Shown one piece after another: positions 37,001-49,541 of a stretch of DNA of 64,000 nt. The stretch comes from Rhynchosporium graminicola (Eukaryota > Ascomycota > Leotiomycetes > Helotiales > Ploettnerulaceae). The notes below the pieces were generated by a model. It was not told the origin of the DNA. It searched no databases and was given only the letters and a program-made list of their open reading frames with translations. Location of the stretch: NCBI GenBank assembly GCA_900074885.1, contig FJUW01000031.1, positions 250,634 through 314,633 on the forward strand, read 5' to 3'. The first letter of the stretch is position 1. Each line of letters begins with the position of its first letter. A program made the translations under genes and the position numbers.

Positions 37001-40000
37001 TGTATCTTGCATATCGACACTCAGAAGCAAAAGATGTGACAGCTCGACCACATGAACTGGACTCAGACCACCTTTCCGAAGGAAATTGGTCCAGTCTTTC
37101 TTCGTGTTTTTATCGTATATACGATATTTGAAGTCGTAGGGTAGCAAATTTTCCAATTCGACAGGAGCAGAAAGGCGGATCCTCATATATGGGTAGATGC
37201 TAAACTCGTGTCAGTAATCTCAATGAAGCACTTTGAGGTCGCAACACATACCTTGTAAGAGGATTCGTCTTATCAATCGTTGCATGCATCTGAAAATAGA
37301 AGGGCGGGGTATTCTTGTCTTGCTCGCCCTTACAAATCATTGTTCTTGTTGGTCGTTGAAGAAGATCTTTCCACCAGAGAGACTCTGTAGACCAGGAGTA
37401 TCCGAATCCTTGGTCTGGTCTCACCAGCAAAGATTTCAGGTACGCCGCACCGACTGGAGCAGGTCGACTTTCTCCGGGTGCGATCTTTTCGATCTTCAGT
37501 AAATGACCTTCTTGCGCGTCGAATACGCCCAACTCAACAGGGATCTGAGTCTTGTTCTCAACGAGGAGTGGAGAGCGGAATGTGATGTACTTGACATTAT
37601 CCGCACCCAGTGTGATTTCCACAAGTAGACGGTGGAGGATCTGATCTTTTCGAGGTCGGAGGCTGTAAATATATTCACCCTCACGATTGACGGCAATCTT
37701 GTTGATACTATCGAAGCCACTTCCCTCAAGTCTAACGCCAACTATGCCGGTGTTATTCTCAGGGGACAAGTTCTCACGCATCTTCTCCCAGTCCTCGAAG
37801 CGCCACGGGCCTTCTTCGCCATCTTCTAGCTTTGCTGCCATCGGATTATCGGTTCCGGGGACGTCTGCCCATACATTGATGCCAAACCCGGTGTAGTTTC
37901 GAATTCTGTAAGGTGCCTCCGTTCCACGGGGTTTGGACAGTACATCTTCCTCTTGAGTCAAGAATTGGGCCGACTTGGAAGCAAGAGCAATAGTCGCAGA
38001 TGTCACTGTAAGCTCGAGTGCTTTCTGGGAAGTCAGATCAATCGCCATGCGGTTTGAGTTTCCTTCCTTCGAGATTTGAAGTCCCAGCTGCCATGGCTCA
38101 ATCAAAGGCTCCCAAGCAGACTTCGAGAAGTTGTAAATGTTGATGAACATGTCGATGCTTGTCTCTGCAGAAAGATTGCTGGTCCAATCGGCTGCGGTCG
38201 TGGTGAAACCCTTCACACTAAGATCCAAGATTGGCAACTCATGAAGATCTCCAATCAAGATGACCCTCATGCCATCAAGCGTAGCTGTGAGCTCCTCATG
38301 TTTCTGGATCAATCGGCTGACACCGGATTGTTCATTCCGCTTAGGAGGTGCAATGGTAGCAGCTTTGGTCTTCTTCGTCATTGAAGCACCCTTTCCACTC
38401 GCAGTTCGACGCTTCAGAGTCTTACTATCGGATCCCTTCAGCTGCTTCGACTTCTCGTTTGAGGCGGACGGCTTTTGCTCGTCAACGACGTCCTGACCTG
38501 ATAGTTCCGAAGCCTTGCTGACGATTTGTAGAGCTAAGAGAATATCGCGTAGAGAAAGACGTAGGACCAGAGGTTCTACATCAATATGTATACTGGACAA
38601 GTTCTCCTTTGAGCTATCCATCGACATCTGAAGAGAGAAATCGTCGAGAATACGCAAGCGAGAATCCTCGAAGCGGTCCATCCGACACAGGAACATTCCC
38701 ATCTTGGAGACTTGCAGTGTCATAGCATGCTGCTGAGACATAAGGATCTGTTTAGTCCCAAGCACGATAGCTTCAGAGCTGGAACTGAGCGGGTTCGCGA
38801 TCAAGATAATTTGGGCGTCCACGACATTGACTCTAAAGGCGATGGTCATGGTAGATTCCTCAGCCTGGGACGATGCTGAAGTAGAAGTTTTTGTAAGAGA
38901 TGCTGAAGTCTGCACTCGCTTCGGAGATGACTTTGATCCAGTAGTAGGAGCTATCGAGTCTACATCAGAATCCTCCTGAGATTCCAGCAGGCTTTCGTCG
39001 TCTGCGATCAAAGGCTCTTCGACCGCCAGGCCACCTGCGACGAACATTTGAATTGCAAATATGTAGTCCAATGCAAAAATGACACGAGGACTATCAACAG
39101 CCACGATGGCAATAAGATTGCGCTCTTTTCCACCTGATATGGTGACGCTTGCCATGAACTGCTGAACATCCTTGTTGGAAGAAGTCATTATCTTTCGGAA
39201 TTTGTTCGCCGACTTCGTTCTGCTGTCCTTGATGGTAAACGATTGAATCAACAACTCGGTCTCTAATGAGCCATCGGTCATCATCCGAAGCTTGACCTTA
39301 GTGTCGTCAAGTGAGAACTTCGACAGACTAGACGATTCAAGGTCGCCCACAGGCTCATCATCCTTAGCCAATATTAATTCCAAACCAATTGTATGCACAT
39401 GGAACGCCAGATCAAGATTTGTCCAGCTCTTGGAATCTGCGCCGAGTTCTGGTCCAAGATCAACCAGCTCATCCTTGCCGTTTGCCTCTTCAATAGAAAG
39501 CCCAGACTTGTTCTCGATAGTCTTGGCATTTTTCAAAGATGACTTGGGTACTTCGTCCTTGGCCTGCTGCTCATTCTCGTCGGCATCGACTGCAAACGCA
39601 GCAGGGACAGACTTGGCTAACTCGAGGAGGAATTTGAGCTGTGTCTGTGTAATACGTAGATTGAAGTCAGTCATGTTTCCTTCAATTTCAGTATCTGGCC
39701 GTTTGACTCCTTCTACATGCTCGGCGTAGGTTATCTGGAAGCCAAGATCAACTTTATCGATGAGCTCCAACTCCTCTGCTCGATCATCTGAGAAGTGGAA
39801 GTCTGAAGTAAGTCGAACGTTCCTGATACCAGCGGAGAGTTTCATTGCAATGATCGCATCCTTCGAATCATCCAGAGGGACGAACTTGTTCTCGGCGTAG
39901 ATTTCTCCCAAGTAGGCCGTAAGAAGATCTCGCTTTGGCTGACCAGCCATCATGACTCGAGGGAATACAACGATGGGTGTCTTGATATTGATGTCGAACT

Positions 40001-43000
40001 TCATACGGTTCGCGTTTTGTTGGATCTGAGAAGCCTGGTCTGCAGCGGCCTGCCTAGCAGCATTAAAGATAGCTTGCATCTTTCCAAATTTGACCAAGAA
40101 GTCGATGATCTTTCGGAACGGCTCCTCCAAAAAGTTCAGCTTGATGGATCCTGCACGGAGATAGATTGATGAATCGTAACCGGGATATCCATCACCACTA
40201 TCTGGATCAAAAGTCTCATAGCGGAAGTCGGCTAAATCGTCACCTTGAATCGTAATCAACTTTCGCAGGTTCGAATCAGACGATGCTCCTTGATCGATAT
40301 CATCCAGTAGCGAAAGATCGCCAAGCTTCGCAGCAATTCGCAAGGTCTTGCCCAGAACAAAAATGCCAACATCTGCAGCGTTGAGAGAAAGGGTTGCTAA
40401 TCGGATTCCATCGTTGTTGAGGATGAGGCGGATACTCTTCAAGTCTACTTTTATTCTGATCGACCCAGCATTAGATGTCGGTACGGGGGTTGAGAGAACC
40501 AGACCGTCTTCCTCGTTTTCGCTGTCCATTATCTGCTTTGCCGAAGACTCGGTAGGCTGTTGTTCAGCGTTGTTTGTGAACGTGATCAGAATAAAGTCAA
40601 GTAGTGTCAGGAGAGTCTTGCGAGTGATAACAAGGTTGATGGTAGAAATAGCAACATCGATATTCGTTTCCACGCCTTCATACTTTGGCATGAACTCAGG
40701 TGATTGAGGCTTGACCTTGATTATCTTGACATGCACCAGATCCTTGTGGTCTTCAGAATCGGCGTCTCCAGAAGAAACAATAGATTTGAACTCTGCAGAT
40801 GGGTTCTCGACATAGTCATCAACCACCACAGACTCTAACGAGGTATCAATGATCAAATCGTACGGTCGTACGCATAAGTTAAGGGTGAAATTCTCGGCAA
40901 CAAGCTCGACCAGAAGTTGGTCTGGTTTCTTGCCCTCCGGATCACTTCTGTAGAGCGACCCCTGAAGACGATCAACCTCGAACTTGAGCTCGAAATTCCG
41001 CTGTTGGATCTTGAGGTTATTGGTCGTATTACCATTCTCCGCGTCCTGAAATTCGGCTTCGTCATCAGAGTCGGCATCTTCTTGGATAATGACGGCTTCT
41101 TGTGTAGAGAATTGGAATGAAGTTGTCGATTGCCTTTTTCGAGCTTTATCTGATTTAGAAGCTGCACTTTGGGCTCGAGGCCGCTGTGCAGAACTTTCCT
41201 TCTGAGTAATGGCTTCTTGAGCTGGAGGCTCAACCTCATCCTCATCAAATTTAGGGATGGCAACATCGATGATACGCATCAAGCTCTTGTACTTCTTATC
41301 CGACACAGCTACGTGTAGCACGGGTAAATTACCGGAGATGCGAACTTTTGTCAGATTGGGAGCCTTTGGCATAATCGAGGTCTCCACCATGAAATCGATG
41401 TTGATCTGTTCGACGATGTGCATCGATTTAGAATTATCTCTGTTGTCAAGTTGGGCTTTTGTCTCTTCAATCGAGGGTCCGATCAACACTTGAGTGGACG
41501 AAAGCTTGACCAGGAACTTGTCATACATCAAGGACTCGAGGCGTTTGAAGTCTTCGTCGGTGTAAGACTGCCTCTGCTTTGCCTGCACTTCTTTCATGGT
41601 ATCTTTGTCTACCAATTTACTGTTGACGCTGATGTGGCCAGCATCTAGAATTAAGCACGTGGTATTTTTCGTGGTAATGCTCTCGGGAATGATGATGAGA
41701 GGTGCTTGAAGATCCAACTTGGCATTCAAAGTCCTGTGCTCTTCGAGAGCAAACTCAAGTCCAGCTCTAGTCTGTTGCCGGAAACTTTCAACAGTCGCGC
41801 CAGCACTTTCCATCAGAGCCCCAATAGATTCCATGTGGCGCTCAGGCGGCTTGAAGAACTGGATGATGCCAACGAGGAATTCAGGGTTCCAGATGATCTC
41901 AAGTGGCTTTAGTTTGCCAGTAAGCGCAAGATCACTAGCTCCATCCAACGGGTTCTTCTCGAATTGGAATTGAAAGAAAGGATCAACCGAACCCTCCGCA
42001 ATGTCTCCGCTATCGATCTCGAGCTTTTTACTCGGGATATCAGGTGCATCTTTGACACGTACAATCTGTGTGAAGAGACTATCTGGCGTCGTGCCATCAT
42101 TTACCCTCAGGCCATTGAGGCTGACGTCGGCCAGGAAAGATTCGGGTCTTTGGAGGAACCTAGCACGGAAGCCATCGAAGTATAAACTTAAGACTTCAAC
42201 CACATTGTCGTGCGGATCTCGCTTTAAAGTAAAGCTACCAGTATTGAGGGAAGCATCGAGCTGCATCTTGACCGAATCTTTTGGTAGGTCAACACTTTCT
42301 GCAAGGGCAGTCTTCTCGTCCCAGTCAATGGCATCGTAGAGTTCTTTGCGCTGCTCTTCAGTCATGGTCGTCTCAGGATCTTCTTCTTCCTCCTTGGGCT
42401 TCGAGCCCCAGGCCCAAGCAACCCATCCTTGACTCTTCTTCGCTGTCTGAGTCTTTCTGACACCAATGTTCTCCTTCTTCAGCTGATTTCTAGCCAGTGA
42501 TCTCCAGAAACGCATGTCTTCATAAGTGGACTTCCATTCGAGCTTTGCTAGCTCGGCAGCTTCTTCTGCGGGTAGTGGAGCTTCGGCCTTCTTCTTTTTC
42601 TTGAAGAGTTCAATGTACCGGACCCTGTCATCTCTTCTTTCTTTGAAGAATGCCCAAGACCAGCGTCGATTACGATCATGAATCTTGCTCAAAATGGCAT
42701 TACCTGCAAACTTGAGCCACGCCCTTGGGTCCTCTTTTGGCGTGACACCCTTGGGCTGTAGCTTCTTATACTCTTGATGCCGGATGAAGTAATGAAAGAG
42801 GTCAATCATCATCAGTGCATCGCGGTACTGATCGTCATCCAAAACCAGTCCAATTTCGTCAAAGATCAGGCCGGCTTTGACATGAGGACGATCGGCTTTG
42901 CCAGATTTGTCCATTTCGATTTTTGCTTGTCCACTTACTGGCTTGAGAATGAATTGATGAGATCCAGTACTGGGGGCTTCGCCTTTAACAATCATTTCTC

Positions 43001-43739
43001 TAAATTTGGCAAGCATCTCGTCATGAGGGACGACCGTATCATCCGGAACCTCTGCTTCTCTGCCAGTTCCTAGAAGAGGTGTGTCGGTATTCCAGTATAC
43101 AGCCAAAGCACCCAGAGTGGCAAGTTTATGTGTAGGTCCCACCGTGTCCTGAATGTATGTGGGCTTCCATTTTCCATCTGTACTAATCGCACTGAACTCT
43201 TGTAGCGTCACACCGAGAGCGAAGGGATGGCCTGGTGCCGATATCGAGTCTTCGTACCTGACATGGATATTCTTGATGGTAATCTGGAGATTGTCCACGA
43301 TTTTGGTGACCAGACTATCCGTGAAGCTCTGACTCTTCTGCTGATCCTCCTGGCTCATGCCTTCTTGATTGCGGTCTTTCAACATCTCTGCACTGTCCAG
43401 CTGCTCAATCTTGACAGCCTGTCTCCTGCGCTCCTCTTCCTCCTCGTCCCATTCTGCATCCTCCTTCGGCGCCGCCAGCACAAACACATCCTCAATATAA
43501 ACCTGCACAGGTGCCCCTCGCAGATTCGACCAGGGAATCTTCAGTGTGAGTTGTCCCAGATGTCCTTCCACCACATTTATTGGCAGCTTCAGTTGATCCA
43601 AGGCCTCCTTCCGGAGCTCCAAATCCCGCAACTTCACATCTCCCGACCAGATTCCGACGTTCAGTTGTTTGGGGTCGAAGTTCCGGATGTACATGCCCAA
43701 GAAGCGGTTAAGCAATGAGGCTACGAGTCCTTCCAACAT
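34034..43739 (-). CDS. vps13: VPS13, bridge-like lipid transfer protein
   Basis: Two exons on the minus strand (43739-37252, 37199-34034) joined over a single 52-nt intron (37200-37251) give 3,217 residues, close to yeast Vps13 (about 3,140). The N-terminus is the chorein domain (MLEGLVASLLNRFLGMYIRN; then IWSGDVKLRDLELRKEAL). Thousands of residues of repeating beta-groove follow. The adaptor-binding (VAB/SHR-BD) region is about 1930-2560. A segment near 2665-2730 (GIGISLVNAQLKELAYVTFR) leads into the VPS13_C/ATG2_C helices near 2900 (HKILGSADFLGNPVGL). A PH-like domain fills about 3083-3217. VPS13 moves glycerophospholipids at contacts between ER, mitochondria, vacuole and endosomes and acts in sporulation and mitochondrial upkeep in yeast. 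The junction is confirmed because it restores the conserved run IYPYMRIRLSAPVELENL. Confidence 0.97.
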
Positions 43740-44532
43740 CGTGAGTATTGGTTGCCTTAACCCCGGCTGGGTGGTCGATCAAATTGTAGGCCGAGGCGTC
43801 CTCATCAGCATCTGCAAAAGCGCAACAATGACCGCTTGCTGTGATTCGAAGATTCCGCATTCAGGTCATAGCATTCGTGGACTTTGGTATTTGTAATTCG
43901 ATTGAACGTTGTGCAACTGGTAACGCAGCCTCGCGGACGTGTTGAGAAAGAAAGAATGGTCAACCCACTACGCTGTTGTTCTGTAGCTACGTAGATACCT
44001 GGTCGTGAGTTCCCCGCAAGAAAACAAGCCTCGAACCGTTGACAGGATATGAAGATTGTCAATCACAGAGCTTTTTAAAGAAATGACTATATTGTATTTT
44101 TATAGTAAAAAGAGATCGATGACTGGTCCCAATTGCTTCTGCCTACAATGAATGAGTGCTTCTCTGCCATTCACTCGATTCACATTTGGCCCCCGGCCCT
44201 GATTCCACTCGCTTAGATCTGGGTTGCTGTTGATCGGATCACGCACGTCATAGGTTTGTAGGCGTAGGGGAGCTCCAGCTATTTCCGGCAATGACCATGG
44301 CTGGGCTGAAGTCTAATTAGGACTCTTCCACGAGGAATTATTGTATATCCCCATCCTCCAGCTGCAAATCTACACGCTCGGTTTTCTGCGATTACCTTCA
44401 TTCACACGATTACACTTCAAGTAATTGTCCAGCTCTGCAGGAAGTCAATTGACTTTCTTATCGACTACATCAACCAAGTCGCGGGGAAGCCTCAACTCAA
44501 ACAGCTCCAGCGATACAGGGCCTACCTTCACG
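43740..44532. promoter_or_regulatory. Divergent promoter region between VPS13 and the DUF3429 gene
   Basis: About 790 bases separate the two start codons, with the genes reading away from each other. No open frame of note. The stretch 44340-44530 is the leader of the DUF3429 gene; its frame is open there but without ATG. Shared control of the two genes is possible but not shown. Confidence 0.5.
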
Positions 44533-45707
44533 ATGTTTCGAACACCGGCCACACGATCATTGCTGAGAAGCCTTACCAAAGCTCCAACTGCGAGATCTGG
44601 CTATAGTGCAGCTTCATCCCAATTCCGACACGCCCTTCGACTCCGTCAATTAAGCAATAAACGATCTCAAGTCCTTGCTGGATTGGCTCGTCCTCAAACC
44701 ACCACACTCTCCTACGCTACGAAATCCGAGCCTGGAAGTGGCATCAGCCCGCTCGAACTGGAGGCAGAGAAGAAATTGGCACAGGAAATAATTGACTCGG
44801 ATCCCGACCATGTGTCCGCAGATTCGAGTGTCCGCCATGTTTTCGAAGAGAGCCAAGCTCCGAAAGAAGAGGCGGCTGCAGATATGTCGGCAGGACTGAA
44901 AGCAGATCTAGTTACCATTAAAGAGACATTTTCGATGTCCGAAGTTCCTAAGGAGTCATTATATCTTGGTGCGGCCGGCGTCATTCCATATGCTGCGACC
45001 TCTCTCTCGACTGTCTACCTAGCTTTTGATATCAACCAGGCCCATGAGACTGGATCAGGCTATCTGTTCAGCCCAGAACTCGCCCGCCAACTTCTTGATA
45101 TTGTGACCCCAATACAGATTGGCTATGGTGCAGTCGTAAGTAATACGGATCAGTCAGTTCCCTTACCGTACTAATCAAGTCTTAGATCATCTCTTTCCTA
45201 GGAGCCATCCATTGGGGAATGGAATACTCTGGATTTGGCGGCTACCACTCGTACCGTCGATACGCGATCGGAGTGGTCGCCCCTGCAGTAGCATGGCCAA
45301 CGATCTTCATGCCAGTTGAGTACGCTCTCATCACTCAATTCGTCGCTTTCAACTTCCTCTACTTCACCGACGCTCGTGCGACTACTCGAGGATGGTTCCC
45401 AGCTTGGTACTCTATCTACCGATTCGTTCTTACCTTCTTTGTCGGAGCTTCCATCGTGGTCAGCTTGATTGGAAGAGGAAGGATTGTCGCGGCAGAACAT
45501 GCAGCTATGATCGCTTCTTCAGAGCACATCAAGGCGGACAGAGATGTCCAGTGGGCTGCTCTTGAACGCGAAGAGAATGAGAGACGAAAAGCACTGGCTG
45601 CTGAAGAGGAAGAGGAGGAAGAAGATAGCGAGGACGGAGATGGGGAGAAGAAGGACGATGATTCCGATGATGAGAGCGACAAAAAGGACGACAAGGAAGA
45701 GAAGTGA
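44533..45707 (+). CDS. DUF3429/TMEM69-like mitochondrial membrane protein
   Basis: Two exons (44533-45135, 45186-45707) across a 50-nt intron give 374 residues. The start MFRTPATRSLLRSLTKAPTA is a basic, Ser/Thr-rich mitochondrial presequence of about 45 residues. The membrane domain has several helices: around YLGAAGVIPYAATSLSTVYL, IQIGYGAVIISFLGAIHWGMEY, VVAPAVAWPTIFMP and YRFVLTFFVGASIVVSLIG. The stretch GAIHWGMEYSGFGG at the exon joint is the family hallmark (DUF3429, human TMEM69). The C-terminus is a charged helix ending in a run of Glu, Asp and Lys. Molecular function of the family is not established; inner-membrane location is inferred from the presequence. The gene diverges from VPS13. 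Confidence 0.88.
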
Positions 45708-48151
45708 AACACGATTTTGCGTGCTCGAAGTAGAGTATTGTACTTACAAAGCCCTTTCCTTTGTCAATATCCAACGAATGCAGACCATGGTTGCCTTATC
45801 GTTCGTTGCCGTGTGATTGTTTATCTTGAAGAGCACAGGAGAAAGTCTCAGCACTGAAATGAACTGTTAAGATCTTACGGTGTACGGTACGCTAGTGCCT
45901 ACTGAGCGAACAACCGGGGCCTCACAAAACCAAGCTAAATTTCCTTCCCCTATTTAATTCCTCATCCAGGGTCAGCTCAGGAATCAAAGCCTTGGTGTTT
46001 TCCTCAGATTTCGACAGGGAATCATGCTCTCATTCTCAGATCTCGACGTCAAACAAATAATCCGGACAACTCTGCTGCCACTCCTCTTGAAGCAATCAAC
46101 AGTGGGAGTTGACCTCTCCACTTCTGGAGGAAGGGCCCCGATAGTAGAGTCGTTAAAACCTACTATTATACAACTTACCCCAGCTGAACAACAATCGAAG
46201 CAAATCTCACCTCCAACGTGCCAAAGTAGCACTCGACTCACTTACTCACTCAGTACAAGCTATTTATCCTATCAAAATCCGTTCCAGTGTTCAACTCAGT
46301 ACTCATCATCTAAGTCGTCACACAGAAGCAGCATCATCACCTCTCTTAACTAATATGACATCCATCACGCAACGTAGGCAAGATCAACACCTGAGCTGGC
46401 TTATGATGGAGCTCCATGTGCGAGCCAATCCGTCTCTCTCCAGTGGTGTAGATGTTCCTAAGTGAAGTTATGAACTCATCATCTGATTTAGGCGCTTGAG
46501 GAAAGTCATCAAGTAATTAGTGGTGAGAAGACATACATTAGAGAAGGAATTTGAGTAAGCACTCTCTGAGTCTGTGGTATTTTCATGACTTTGCAACTGG
46601 GGATTGATGGATGTACACGTAATATCAAACCATGCATACCTACAAATCCTCACTTTGCCAGAGATGAACGAAATTGTGTCGGAAGATCGCGCTCTGGACT
46701 TGATGAGTACGAGAGTTATCGACACATGAAAGAGAAGAATTTCAAAGCTGTATATGCATGCCTGCTCTGTTCTCGAAAAGCGTCTTTGGCCTACATTGGA
46801 TGCAAGGACAAATGTAGCAAATATTGGATGATGTACCTACCTAGGTGAAAATAATATACCTTATCAATAAAAATCACTTCTTGCGTAACGAGCCAAATCA
46901 GATACGACACATCCAACTCGATCATGCATTTGACATGGGAGAAACTTCCTCAACCCAGGAGATACAGTTAAGCCTTCCTGTCGATCATGGAAGCGAACAT
47001 GTACGCGATATAAGTGCACAATATAGCTACCTGCGAAACTCACTAACCCAAACACAAATCCACGGCCAAGAACCCTCTCCTTCCTCCGATCTACACTTGA
47101 CTCTTCCAGCACACCTTCCAGGTTGCAAAAATCCAACTCACTCACATCCACCCCACATCTGCTCTAACCATGACTCGAGTAACCTACTCAAGTGATCACC
47201 AACGCATCCACAAGGCTACAAACAGAATCTTTGGAGGAAAAACTACGAAAAAACTCTAAAGACTGTAGGTACCTAGACATCCACAAGGCGTGAAAAAGAT
47301 TTCTGTTTTGATATCCACTATCTGGGACTTGTACAGAAGGTTCTTACCTGTGGTCTGTGTGTGGCCCATGGATCTGTGTGTGCTGCACGGATCGCTTGAA
47401 GACATCGCGCCGAAGCGTAAGAAACGGAGCGGAGCTTTGACAGCTTACTAACCCGACTTCGGTATACATCAGAGCCCACTGAGTGGAACGATTTGTGAAA
47501 CTTCATCTGACCATTGGATATTTTTGGAATAACGGCGGATGGACAACCTAAGGCTTCACCGGACAGGAAGAAAAAACAACAGACCCATCCCATGTTTTCC
47601 CGTTTCCGACGGTGGAGATTAGCGAGGCGAACCGAACCGAGACATCTGTCTCACCTCCACCAAGTACCGAGCTATGGCAGTCATCCGCACGAGCTTATCT
47701 CGGTCTAATCCGCTCTGTTCTTCCCCCTATCTTATCTGAGCCCTTCACAAACTCGCGACATAACAAATTGTGGTATTTCCAACCCTCGTTCAATTCTCAG
47801 TATCATGTGTTCACGGGATCATATCGAGTCATCACACTTCCTGGTTAGAAGCTGATCCACAGGCCAATGCCGTGGTGTTCGGCAGCCGGCATGCGCGAGG
47901 AGGATGTGTGGACTGGGGATATAACACTTTCAAGTGGATGTGATATATGCTTGTGCAGCGATCGCATCACGAAGCGAAGAAGAGGGGAGACGTCAACTCG
48001 AGGCTTAGTTGCTTGGGTCTGTGTCTCCTTCCTACCTTGATGTCGTGTCAGACTTTACTAGGATATACAATGAAATAGGTTAGGGTACCAAACTCCAGGC
48101 CACCTGCGACCATGATGCCATCTACTGTCTTTCGATACAGTAAGGAAAGAT

Positions 48152-48176
48152 GCTTGCTTGCTTGCTTGCTTGCTTG
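48152..48176. repeat. (CTTG)n microsatellite
   Basis: About six tandem copies of a tetranucleotide of the GCTT type, the same motif family as in the HTD2-like intron. Confidence 0.88.
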
Positions 48177-48236
48177 AGGCAGGCCATCTGGCTGGTCGAT
48201 AACGAAACAGCAAAGTCGGTGTCGGTCGAGCATGCA

Positions 48237-48264
48237 TCAGTCAGTCAGTCAGTCAGTCAGTCAG
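48237..48264. repeat. (TCAG)n microsatellite
   Basis: Seven perfect TCAG units, 60 bases after a CTTG array. Confidence 0.9.
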
Positions 48265-48973
48265 AGAATGTCTTGTCAGCACACACCTACCTCACTGGCC
48301 TCACGGATCCTAGCCAAAAAAGCCATGTGTGTTTATCAACCAAACAGAACCTTTGACCGGCAGCACCGGGACTCTGCTCTGCTGTACGTCTGCTTACCTT
48401 AGGTATAAGTCAAACGCGTAATCTTTGCACCTGTCTCGATAACAGCGACTCAATTTTGCCAGCTTCTTTCTTGTTTTGCTGACCGCTGGATAGCTTACTT
48501 CCTTGCTTCTTGTCTTGCTGTGGTGTGCTGTGCTGTGCTGTTCTCTGATTGAATCACACCAGAAGCTTATTTATCACTTCCCGCCCAGCCGCCGCCCGCT
48601 TCTCGCACGCACGCACGCAAGCTCGCACGCGCGCACGGTCTTGTTTACATCCGGTAGCCAAACCTTTTTAGCTTCGCCAGTGCGTACTCCCAGGCAAAGG
48701 ATCGACAGAACCATCTGCCACGTTATTACCGCACAACCCCCGATTTGAGTCTGGGACGGAAGTTGACTCCACAGTATATATTCGACGGATCTACCACTAT
48801 TCTCAGAGTCTTTTTTCCCACAGATTTCTTACCTGCCGAGACTTTTCGCACAGCTCCACATTACTACCACCCGTCTACATCACGCTTGACGGGGTACAAG
48901 TCCATCAAAGTTGACAAAGTACTTCCCTCTGCAGCTACCTATCTATCACTACCAGAAAATTGTCATCGCAAAT

Positions 48974-49541
48974 ATGTCTATCTTCACCCGAAGTCGTCCA
49001 TGTAGTTCCCCCATCCAACCACGCTACCGCTCCAACACGAGCACCTACTCGATCTCGCCCTTCCCATGCCCCTCACCCAGTCCCCCACCCACAATCCACA
49101 ACCGACGCACTCTTTCCTCACACAAAAACAGCGCGCGTAGTTCCTCGCGAAGCAGTCCACCACCACCCTCACTACCAGACCTAGGCCTCCCCGTATCACC
49201 ATTCTCATCATCAAAGATCACGGCCTATCATTCGAGTTTCGAGAGCCAAGGCCATGGTGTGAGCGCGCCGGCGCTGCGGGAAAGAGAATCGGATGCGGAG
49301 TGCTGGGAGAGAATGCTGATGCTGCAGCGGGAGTATCATTGTTATAACTCGGCGCGGTTGGAGGCTGCTGTGGAGGCTTTGGAGCAGGGATGGAGGATTG
49401 AAGATGTGCCTATTCGTAGGTTTTGATACCACCTACCTACTGATTACATGCTAACGAACATTTTCTGCAGCTTCGAGGTTCTGTCTCGATCTTCTGAATG
49501 AGGGACTTGAAACACAGATCAGGATGACGAATCTGCACTGA
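48974..49541 (+). CDS. Small orphan protein, Ser/Pro-rich with helical C-terminus
   Basis: Two exons (48974-49415, 49471-49541) across a 55-nt intron with a CTAAC branch site give 170 residues. Residues 1-80 are rich in Ser, Pro and Arg and probably disordered. Residues about 101-170 (LRERESDAECWERMLMLQRE, later LEAAVEALEQGWRIEDVPIP, then RFCLDLLNEGLETQIRM) look like a compact helical unit. Without splicing the frame stops shortly after the donor; splicing adds 24 well-formed residues, which supports the model. An upstream in-frame codon run to 48911 has no ATG. I do not recognise the family. Confidence 0.68.

Larger units (their letters stand above)
45708..48973. other. Gene-poor stretch, 3.3 kb
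   Basis: Several frames of 60-115 codons occur on both strands but none has domain content, consistent introns or a convincing leader. Simple repeats occur at 48152-48176 (CTTG)n and 48237-48264 (TCAG)n. A TACCTACCTAGGT motif lies near 46834 and GTAGGTACCTAG near 47264. CACGCACGC repeats (48607-48638) sit in the putative promoter of the next gene. Confidence 0.55.

Noticed and set aside
46024..47195. Two frames of about 110 codons on the plus strand
   Set aside because: No domain, no introns, unremarkable composition, and overlapping frames on the minus strand of similar size.
48152..48264. Short regular repeats that might suggest a repeat-spacer array
   Set aside because: They are plain tetranucleotide microsatellites without spacers, in a eukaryotic genome.
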